NCBI GenBank assembly: GCA_004377185.1
Contig: SOIM01000025.1
Location: forward strand, 62,001-126,000
DNA from: Methanomassiliicoccales archaeon
Lineage (GTDB): Archaea; Thermoplasmatota; Thermoplasmata; RBG-16-68-12; SOIM01
Direction: 5' to 3'
Length of the DNA stretch: 64,000 nt
Shown here: one piece after another, positions 26,160 through 35,300 of the stretch
How positions within the stretch are numbered: the stretch's first letter is position 1
Layout of the letters: each line of letters starts with the position of its first letter
Notes under the pieces: model-generated
Database searches by the model: none
What the model saw: only the letters and a program-made list of their open reading frames with translations
Told to the model about the DNA's origin: nothing
Made by a program: the position numbers and the translations under genes

Positions 26160-27304
26160 AGCTCACCTTTTTCCTTACAGACCTCCTCCAGATCATGTAC
26201 AAATGAATCAATGACCTGCTTCCTGACATGGGGCATGATTACGACTCTCAGACACGGCGGATGTCCAGACAAAGATACCTTCCAATTCCTCTTATCCATT
26301 TCTTCGCGAATCCCGGCAGGATTCTTCACAAGGATTCCGCAGATGTTCATGATTGGTTCTATTGGAACGTCCAGACCGATTCTCTTGACTTCGCTGACCA
26401 GATAGTTGGTGTTCGCCATGCAATCTTTGACCAGGTTTCTGTACCCCTCTCTTCCCAACGACTTGATCGAGTAGTACAAGGACGCCACGCCAGCACTGCA
26501 CCTGGTTCCCAGCAATGAGGTCTGGTAGACGCTGGTAAGGTAGGGAGATTCCACTGCAATTGTCCTGATATCCTCCTCTCTCCTCAGCAGGAACACTCCG
26601 GAAGGAATGGTGGCCATTCCCATCTTGTGTCCGTCCAGGATCATAGAGCTAACACCATCCACCTCGAAATCGAAAGGCTTTGTGGGGTAGCCCAGTTCCT
26701 TCAAGAATGGAATGGTGAACCCACCGAAAGATGCGTCCACATGAAGAGAGGTATTATCCTGGCATAATTCGGACAGCTCCTCAATAGGATCTATGACCCC
26801 CAGCTCGGTAGAGCCAGCAGAAGCGACCACGATTGCAGTATCCTCTGAAATCTTGGATCTTGCATCCTCCACATCCATCTCATACTTCTCGTTCAGACCG
26901 ACCATCACAGGTTTCATCCTAAGCAGTTCACAGGCCTTGTTCATGGAGAAATGCACGTTCTCGCAGAAGACCACCTCATCCTTTCCAGTAACGTTCCTGG
27001 CAATCCATGCGGCAGTGATGTTACCTTCGGTTCCGCCAGCCATCATCTGTCCGTGCAGGTTCTTCCCGTGCATGAGTTCAGAGAGAATTGAGACGATCTC
27101 CACTTCCAGCTTTTTCGTCCCAGGATAGAGACCCGGATTCCCCAGGTTGGATTCGATGAACATCTTGTGGGCGTCCACAGACCCCTCTTTCGGAGTGGTG
27201 CACATCGACCCCAGGACCCTGCCTCCTTCGAAGAGATAGTCCTCCTCGTGCGCAGTCTCCAGTTCCTTCATAATCTCCTCTATGCTTGTTCCTTTCTCCT
27301 CCAT
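26156..27304 (-). CDS. mfnA: MfnA-type PLP decarboxylase (L-aspartate/L-tyrosine)
   Basis: 382 residues. Group II PLP decarboxylase with AGGTEGN, HVDASFGGF and the cofactor lysine in LDGHKMGMA. In methanogens the family makes tyramine for methanofuran; in other archaea it makes beta-alanine for coenzyme A. With no methanogenesis genes visible, the CoA role is the safer guess. Start ATG 27304 is just after the stop of the upstream gene. Confidence 0.88.
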   Translation of the reverse strand: MEEKGTSIEEIMKELETAHEEDYLFEGGRVLGSMCTTPKEGSVDAHKMFIESNLGNPGLYPGTKKLEVEIVSILSELMHGKNLHGQMMAGGTEGNITAAWIARNVTGKDEVVFCENVHFSMNKACELLRMKPVMVGLNEKYEMDVEDARSKISEDTAIVVASAGSTELGVIDPIEELSELCQDNTSLHVDASFGGFTIPFLKELGYPTKPFDFEVDGVSSMILDGHKMGMATIPSGVFLLRREEDIRTIAVESPYLTSVYQTSLLGTRCSAGVASLYYSIKSLGREGYRNLVKDCMANTNYLVSEVKRIGLDVPIEPIMNICGILVKNPAGIREEMDKRNWKVSLSGHPPCLRVVIMPHVRKQVIDSFVHDLEEVCKEKGEL

Positions 27305-27305
27305 C

Positions 27306-28112
27306 TCAGCTCCCCGCAAGGCCTATCTTGGTCGGATACAGCGAAGCAACGTAGAAAGTGTTCCGCACCAGATACCACTCCACCGTCACGGATTCACCGA
27401 AGAGCTCGAGTATCTTCCTTCCCAGGGACGCGAGCCTGGACGCCTGCTTCTCGGTCAGTTTGTCAGTATCCCAGGAATCCTTCTCGATCTCTACTTCCTC
27501 AACGTCCTTTTCTCCCAGGACCCACTTCTTTTTCTGTTCTCTTTCCGAATGAGAGGTCATTTTCCCCTCAAAATCCAGAACGTAAGTGTCCGCCCCAAAT
27601 GTTTGCATGGGAAGGCCGTGAACGGCGGTGAACCGCGTTTTTCTTTCCGACTGGGTGAGATGTCCTGAGCATTTGGCATCAAGAAGTTCCTGGACGATCG
27701 CTGCAACACTGAAATCACGAACGCCTATCTGTTCTCTCTTATCCGCTTCCTCCCGCTCAAAGAAGGACCTGAAGAGGGAATCTATGCCCAAGACCAAGCT
27801 CGGCTTTGAGTTCACGAGCGAAATTGGCGGAATGGAGTATTCATAGGAAGGACTGGGCAATATACGTACAACTGGAGATTCAAGTCCGTCAAACTTCCGA
27901 GCGATATCCAACTCGAGCTCCCAGGGGATGTGGTTTCCAGCCGGAATCTCCTTCCCTTCCACCAACTCCCTGAAAACGCTGCTAGACAACAGGAAGGTAG
28001 GGGGGAGGGACACCTTCTTTCTAATCGCAAACATCCTCTGGCCCAGAAGCCCGCTCAAGGACGAGTCCGCGTCCTCCATATCAACTAGGTCTAGTATCTC
28101 CTTACCTTTCAT
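27306..28112 (-). CDS. Stand-alone, degenerate PEP synthase/PPDK ATP-binding-type domain
   Basis: 268 residues. The N-terminal VSLPPTFLLSSSVFRELVEG resembles the PPGF-type start of PEP synthase. The second half follows the end of the PPDK N-terminal domain in order: VAAIVQELLDAKCSGHL, a central FTAVHGLPMQTFGADTYVLD, LTEKQASRLASLGRKILELFG and VTVEWYLVRNTFYVAS. The glycine-rich and arginine ATP contacts are poorly kept, and the swivelling-histidine and PEP domains are absent. Probably not a PEP synthase; role unknown. It ends one base before mfnA begins, so it belongs to the mfnA-dph2 operon. Confidence 0.7.
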   Translation of the reverse strand: MKGKEILDLVDMEDADSSLSGLLGQRMFAIRKKVSLPPTFLLSSSVFRELVEGKEIPAGNHIPWELELDIARKFDGLESPVVRILPSPSYEYSIPPISLVNSKPSLVLGIDSLFRSFFEREEADKREQIGVRDFSVAAIVQELLDAKCSGHLTQSERKTRFTAVHGLPMQTFGADTYVLDFEGKMTSHSEREQKKKWVLGEKDVEEVEIEKDSWDTDKLTEKQASRLASLGRKILELFGESVTVEWYLVRNTFYVASLYPTKIGLAGS

Positions 28113-28154
28113 CCGTGCCCAAAATGAGTTGGTTGATAATAAACTTGCCCGGTT

Positions 28155-28676
28155 TCACCCAGCGATTGGCTTGCCATCCCTCATTATCTCGATCCGACAG
28201 GGGGGGGGCATCTTTATGCCAGCCTTTCTGAGCGCGTCCTTTGCGTACTTGATGTTCGATTCCATGGTACGTATGATAATCAACTTCTGTCCGGATTTTA
28301 CCCTCGCGGCCGTTCCGACCAGGCTTCCGAAAGAGCCTCTCATCCCATCCGATATTCTGTCCGCTCCAGCCCCAACGGCAATCTTGTTCTCTCTAAGAAC
28401 ATGATGAGGATAAACCACTATCTTGAGATGGTAGTTGGAGACACCCGCTTTCCTCTGGATGTACCTGTTGGCGGCAACGCGTGCTGCTTCAAGGGCCATG
28501 TGCCGAATCTGGCAGGCTTCCTTGGCTATCAGAATTATCTGAACAGGGAATTCACCTTGGGCGTTCCCCATCTCGTACTGGACGATGCGGTTCCCTGGAA
28601 TGCCTCCCATGTATTCCTTCCGGGTGTAGGCTTGACCCCGTATCTGTCTGTACATTCTGCCGGGTTTATTTGCCAT
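28155..28676 (-). CDS. rpl10e: Large-subunit ribosomal protein L10e (uL16)
   Basis: 173 residues with MANKPGRMYRQIRGQAYTRK at the start (lysine/arginine-rich) and KIVVYPHHVLRENK, MRGSFG and GTAARVKSGQ in order, as in archaeal/eukaryotic L10e. The protein forms part of the tRNA-binding side of the 50S subunit. A TATA-like ATTAAATACG at 28711-28720 lies about 40 bp before the ATG. Confidence 0.97.
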   Translation of the reverse strand: MANKPGRMYRQIRGQAYTRKEYMGGIPGNRIVQYEMGNAQGEFPVQIILIAKEACQIRHMALEAARVAANRYIQRKAGVSNYHLKIVVYPHHVLRENKIAVGAGADRISDGMRGSFGSLVGTAARVKSGQKLIIIRTMESNIKYAKDALRKAGIKMPPPCRIEIMRDGKPIAG

Positions 28677-28710
28677 CTGATTCGCCTGGGTTTCCTAAGA
28701 TACCAAATTT

Positions 28711-28720
28711 CGTATTTAAT
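28711..28720 (-). promoter_or_regulatory. TATA box for rpl10e
   Basis: ATTAAATACG on the minus strand, about 36-44 bp before the rpl10e ATG. The same AT-rich element in the other orientation (CGTATTTAAT) could serve the divergent gene at 28825. Confidence 0.5.
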
Positions 28721-28824
28721 CCTATTTGAAGATGCGAGGAGAATCCATCAAAACTGGAATATACGAGAGAACATTCAAGAATGGCAAAACCATCTGGAAT
28801 CGCAGTCTGAGGAAGGATGAGATC

Positions 28825-29310
28825 ATGGACGAAATAACATACAAACCGATTGGGATAATCCATTCTCCGTTCAGGGACCCTCATGGCACGCCTATTCAAC
28901 CAACGAGTGCCAAGGACATTGATGGAACGGTCGAGATATTCCCTGAATATGTTGCTGGCCTCAAAGATGTTGAAGGTTTCTCGCACATCATTCTGGTATA
29001 CCATTTCCATTTGTCAAAGGAGGTCTCCCTGGAAGTGACCCCATATATGGACGACGAGTTGCATGGAGTATTCTCCACAAGAGCTCCTACTCGACCGAAT
29101 CCCATTGGAATATCAACAGTGCGTCTTGTGAAGGTTGAGGGGAGAGAGCTCCATATTCGAGATGTGGACATTGTGGATGGTACGCCTCTTCTGGATCTCA
29201 AGCCTTACGTTCCGGACTTCGACGCACGGGAGAGAGAGAAGATAGGGTGGCTTGAAGGGAATGTGGAAAAGCTCCCAAAGACAAGGGATGATGGAAGGTT
29301 CACTGAATGA
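28825..29310 (+). CDS. TrmO-like (UPF0066/YaeB) protein, probable tRNA A37 N6-methyltransferase
   Basis: 161 residues from ATG 28825, which follows GAGGAAGGATGAG. Family motifs: YKPIGIIHSPFRDP, DIDGTVEIFPEYVAGLKDVEGFSH (conserved G-x-D/E pattern), and STRAPTRPNPIGIS. TrmO methylates N6 of t6A37 in some tRNAs using SAM. Divergent from rpl10e. Good family match; substrate is by analogy. Confidence 0.88.
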   Translation: MDEITYKPIGIIHSPFRDPHGTPIQPTSAKDIDGTVEIFPEYVAGLKDVEGFSHIILVYHFHLSKEVSLEVTPYMDDELHGVFSTRAPTRPNPIGISTVRLVKVEGRELHIRDVDIVDGTPLLDLKPYVPDFDAREREKIGWLEGNVEKLPKTRDDGRFTE

Positions 29311-29363
29311 CCTGTTCCAATCTCCGGGTCTGGCACCATGGACGAATATAGCCAGCAGGTTTC

Positions 29364-32300
29364 CTAATATTTCAAGTCTTCAAGTTCTTCATCTGGTTCT
29401 GTTCCCTCTTCCATTTCAGGCTCAGATTCCGGCTCTTCGATGCTCTCCTCTTCTGTGAAGGAAAGCGGCTTGGGCGCCACCTCTTCCTCTTCGCCTCTTC
29501 TCTTCCTGCCCAGCAAGAACCACAACATCAGGAGCATGATAATGCCGATGATTATCACGGCCACAGGAGTAAGGATGTCAGCCGACTCCGCAATGTCCAC
29601 GTCCACACTTGTCTCGGTCCGGGATTCCGTCTTGGAAGCATCGAGCGGATAGAGATCGAAAACGTCTGGAAGTCCGTCGTTGTCGTCATCCAAATCCGCA
29701 TTGTCTCCAATGCCATCACCATCGTTGTCACCCCATTCCGAGGGGTTGTACGGGAAGGCGTCGATCGAGTCAACCACGCCGTCCCCATCGCTGTCTTGGA
29801 TGCCGGTGTTGTTGTAGGGGGTTACATCGAACATGTTGAGGATCCCGTCCCCGTCAATATCTAAGTCAGTGTTGTCTCCGATTCCATCTCCATCTGTATC
29901 GGCCCATTCCATCGGGTTGTCCGGGAAGGCATCGAACGTGTCTGGAACTCCATCATTGTCATCATCTATGTCGGCATTGTCGCCAATGCCATCACCGTCT
30001 GTGTCCCTGGATTCTGTGTCATCAAATGGGAAGTCGTCGTACATATCGATGATGCCGTCGTTATCGTCGTCGATATCGATTCCGTCATGAAGACCGTCGC
30101 CGTCATTGTCTCCGGGCAGGAGTATGGTGATTGAGCCGTTCGCATTGAACGTTCCGATGGCGCTTCCCGAGTATGGTCCCTGAATCGCATAGAATGTATG
30201 CACTGCCTGACCGCTGAAGGGTTGACCAGCGTATGTGATGAGCACACCTGCAACCGTCTGACCGGTCACCGTTCCGCCTGCACTAGTGGTCGTGTAGAAG
30301 CTCTGGTACCCGTACTGATCATTGACGTATACAACGATCCCAGGTCCGGCTGGCTGGCTGAAGTCCTGGCCCACATAGACCGAAACATCCACGTCCCAAA
30401 GAACCTGTATTCGCTGGTTCCAGCCGTTGGCAACACCAGATGTGATTCCATCGATGTACCAGAAGTTTATGAGAATCTGTCCATCACCTGCGAACGCATC
30501 GCCCAGTCTGGAGGAACTCCCCACGAACTCGGTCGAATACACATCGATTTGGATGTAGGCTCCATCGTTGTCCCCCATATAGAATCCGAAACCTCCAAGG
30601 GAACCGTAGTTCAACACATGGCAATCGACCATTTCCACAATGAACAGACCGTTTCCTGGGTTGCTCATGTGGAAGAAGGATATCTGGGAATCCGTGAATG
30701 TGCTCTTCTTGATCTTCACGTTCAGGACATCGGAAGAATAGTCGACTGGATATTCGAAGTAGAAGGTGTAGAATGTGTTCGTGACGAAGGTGTTGTCTAT
30801 GTTCAACGTGATCATTCCTCCCCAGGATTCGTAGAAGTAGAAGCCGTAGAATCCATCTTGGAACGCATTGTTTGTGAAGTCGATGTTCGACATGGAATTC
30901 CAGTCTGCGTATTCGAAGTAGAAGAAGGTCACCCCGTAGTATGCAACCGGGTCGCCCCTGAACACATTATTGTCCACATTCAAGTCCATGAGACCATAGT
31001 ATACCTCGTTGATGTAGATGCCAAAGCCGGTGAGGTCCCTTACGTCATTCTGCACAATGTTGATCGTGCCCACTGTGTACATATTGTCCCCGTAGACCGG
31101 TTCTTCAAGATATATCGCGTTCTGTGCCCCGTAGATGTTGTTGTTGAGTATGTCAAGGGTGAATGCCATGTCCTCACAGCCCGAGAGATAGATTGCGGCC
31201 CACATGTTGCCGGTAATCATGTTGTCTCGGATTGTGAAGTAGGCGTTTGGGTCCTCGTTGAACCATCCTAGCTCGATTCCATATCCGTTGTACATGTCCA
31301 GAAGGTCATTGAGCTCGATCAATATCCAGGGCGAGAGGTCGTAGTAGTACATGCTGCCGATGTAGAAGCCGTTCCAGGAGCTGCTCATTGTGTTGTATCG
31401 CACGTGTATCTGAGCTTGGGAGAATCCCCATTCACCATACGATGTGCCTCCAAGATAGAGCATGTAATCATCCATGTTGTCGCCGTTGTTTCTCTCGAAG
31501 AGGAAGTACCAGTCGTATGCGTAGTCAACTCCACCACTGATATAGAATCCGTAGCCTGATCTGGAGAAGTCGTTATACCGCACGACTATGTCCGTGTTCT
31601 GGAATTCGCTGATCTCATTGAAGCGGACAGCATAACTGGTCAAGTCATTGAAGTTGTTGTTGTTCACCAATAGATCGAAGGTCCCTTGATACGATGTGGT
31701 GTAATAGATGTCGTTCACGAAGTAGATGCCGTGGTTGAAGCTGCCATAGATGTCACTGAAATCATTGTAGTGGATGTCAATATCAACATGGCGGATATCG
31801 TAGATTTGCGAGATCCTGATGCCATAATTGCTCAAGTTCTGGAAGGTGTTGTTGTTTATGTCGAAATAGAAGTAGCTGTCGTGATGTGCGGTGTTGTAAT
31901 AGATTTCGTAGAGGTATACGCCGTAGTCCATCCAATTACTGATGGTATTGATGAAGTCGTTGTTGTTGATTGTGATCCAAACGGAACGGAAGTCATAGAT
32001 GTCCCCATCGAAGTACACGCCACGGTTGCTGAGATCCCTGAAGACGTTTCTGGCAATGGTTATCCGAAGGTCTGAATCGTAGTCAGTCGTGTAATAGATT
32101 GTGTTCTCACCGAAGTATATGCCGTAATCGAAGCTGTTGTACACGTCAGTGAATGTGTTGTCTAGGAAGTCGATGTATACGTGCCTGATCCCGTTGATTT
32201 CATAGATGGTGAATCCCTCACCGTTCAGGTTCTCCATCACGTTGAAGGTAGCGTTGTAGAAGAGATGGGTGTCATACATTTCGTCATCGAAGCCGAAGTA

Positions 32301-35300
32301 TTCGGTGTACACACCGTAACCAAAGGTATTGCTGCTGGTGCTGATGAAGTTGTTGTGATCTATCGTAACCACAGTCAGGTAGTAGTTACCGAACCCGGAG
32401 AAGTAGGCGCCAGTTCCCCAATAGTAGAAGTCCCTGAATTCGTTGTTCGTCATTGTCAGGCAGGCTTCCGAGTAGTAATCGGTGGAGTCCACATAGAAGC
32501 CGTCAGAGTAGATGCCATAATCGGTGCCTGAATACACGTCGCTGAAGTAGTTATTGAATATATCCACGGTCATGTGACGGTAGTTCCCGACCTGGTTCAA
32601 CGTGAAGCCTCTGTAGGTCAGGTTCTCGAAGTTGTTGTTGGTGAGGTCAAGGTCGAAGTATGTATCGTACGATTCGTCATCGTAGTAGAATCCGTTGAAG
32701 TACACTCCGTAGCCAGTCCGACCGCTCTGGGTGCTGATTATGTCGTTATTATCTACCAGAATGGTGACGCTTCGGTAGTTGTACGTACTAGAGAAGTACA
32801 TGCCGTACCCCTGGGAGTGGAGGTTCCTAACCTCATTGTCGATGAAGTTGACGTATAGTTCGGAGTCGACGTCAGCTGATTCTATGTAGATTTCGCCACT
32901 GAAGTGGACTCCACGGTCGGTGCTGCCGTATATGTCGCTGAAGTAGTTGTTGAGGATGTTGACGTACATGTGGCGGAAGTTGTAGATCTCCCCGTTAATC
33001 CTCACGCCAGCATACGTCAGGTTCTCGAAGTTGTTGTTGGTTATGTTGAAATGGAGGTAGGCCTCGACGTCATAGTCAGCGTAGTAAATGTTTTGGAAGT
33101 AGATGCCATCGTCCATCAAGTTGCTGCCGGTGCTGATGAAGTCGTTGTTATCCACCGTTATGGTCGTGCTGCGGAAGTTGTATATGTTGCCGGAGAAGTA
33201 GATACCTCGACTCCTCAAATCTTGGAACGTGTTCCTCTGGCAGGTGAATGTGAAATCGGCGTCGTAGTCCGTAGTGTAGAAGAAGCTTCCAGGGAAGTAG
33301 AGGCCATGGTCGAACCCATTGTAGATATCGCTGAAGATGTTGTCTAAGACGTTGATTGTGACGTGGCGGGAGTATATTCGGTTCTGAATTCTGATACCAG
33401 AGTAGCTTAGGTTCTCGAAGTTGTTGTTTGTGATGTCCATTTGGAAGGAACTGTCGTAGTCGAAGCTGTGATAGAATATCCCTTGGAAGTACAAACCATC
33501 GTCCATCGAGTTGCCTATGGTGTTGATGAAGTCATTGTTGTTGATTGTCAGCAGGTAGTTACGGAAGTCCCTGACATCGCTGCTGAAGTATATGCCACGG
33601 TACATCAGGTCCTTGAAGGTGTTCCCAACGCACGTGAAGAAGAAGTTTCCGTCATATGCGGTGCTGTGGTAGATGGCACCATTGAAGTAGATGGCTTGGT
33701 CGAAGTTGTTGTAGATGTCGCTCGCGTAGTTGTCGAAAATATCCAGGTATACCGTGCGGTAATAGTATATGGAAGATATCCTGAAGCCGTATACGGTCAG
33801 GTTCTCGAACCTGTTGTTGGCGATGTCCAGATCGAAATAGTTGTCGTAGCTGTCATTGCCGTAATAGACGCTCTGCATGTACACGCCATAGTCCATGTAA
33901 TTGCTGACGGTATTGAGGAACCAATTATCCCGGACCGCAATCGAGGCGTTGCGGAAATTGTAGATGTTGCTGTTGAAACTAATCGCGTAGTTGTTCAAAT
34001 CGAAGAACTGGTTTCTCAAGATATAGAGCCGAAGCATCGAGTCGTACGATGTTGTGTAGTGGATGCTGCTGCTGAAGTACACACCTCGATCGAAATTGTT
34101 GTACCTGTCGGTGAAGATGTTGTCCAGAATGAATATGTCCGTGTGGCGGTAGAAGTATATCTGTCCCTCAAGGTAGACACCATATTGTGTGATGTCGCTG
34201 AAGGTATTATCTGTAAGGGTAAGGGTGAATGTATTGTCAAAGGCGTCGTTTCCTTGCTCAAAGCCTTGTAGATACACGCCGTAGTCCATCCAGTTGCCGA
34301 GGTTGTTCATGAACCAATTGTCCTGGATGGTTACCTGGGCGTTGCGATAACCCTCGAAGTCATAGCCGGTTCCGGAGTAGAAGTACACACCGTAGTTGTT
34401 CAAGCTGTCAAAAGTGTTGTTGATTATCACAATGTCGATGGAGTTGTCGAAGTTGGTGTTTAAGAAGTAGATAGTCCTGAGGTACAGACCGTAGTCCATA
34501 TCGTTGCTCATGGTATTGATGAAGTTGTTGTCCTGTATGTTGACCGAGGCGTTGCTGAAGTACCTGGAGTCATAGCCGTAGAAGTTCTTGAATGCGATGG
34601 CGTCGTTAGCCAAATCTCTGAAATCGTTGCCTGTGATATCCAGGTTGAAAGAGCTGCCGTAGACGTTCGTATTATAGAATATCTCATAATACCAGTGAAT
34701 GCCATAGCCGATGTAGCTGGCACTCATGACGTTCTCGATCACATTGTCATGGATCTGTATGTCCACATGCCTGAATCCGTATGTGGCATCGGCCGAGCCG
34801 AAGTAGATACCATGGCTGTTGAGATCGCGGATGGTATTCTCCCTGATTGAGACGTAGTATGAACTGTCGTAGCTGTCAGTTCCATACCGTATCCCGTTGT
34901 TGAAGTAGACAGCATGATCCATGTAATTGGACACTCTGTTCACGAAGTTGTTTCTCTCAATGATTATCGAAACATCTCGGAAGTCGAAGATCCTAGTGGC
35001 GAACGTTACCCCGTCGTTGTTGAGGTCGTAGAAATCGTTACCCTGGATGACGGTCGTAAATGAGCTGGGGATGTCAAGATCATCGTAGTAGATAGGGCTC
35101 GTATGATACACACCATAGTCCATCCAGATATTGTTCTGGTTCTCGAAGAGATTGTTGGTGTATACGAGATAAACGTCTGCATACCCGTGGAGCGAATTTG
35201 CAAGCCTCACTCCGTCATTCTGCAAGGACACGAATTCATTGTTGTCCACTGTCAGGCTGAAAGACCCGGTCCCATTTGTGGAGGAGTAGATTATGTCGTT

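Noticed and set aside
31640-34290. Regular repeats considered as a CRISPR array
   Set aside because: The units are 393 bp, diverged and in frame within a coding gene; no short identical repeats or cas genes.
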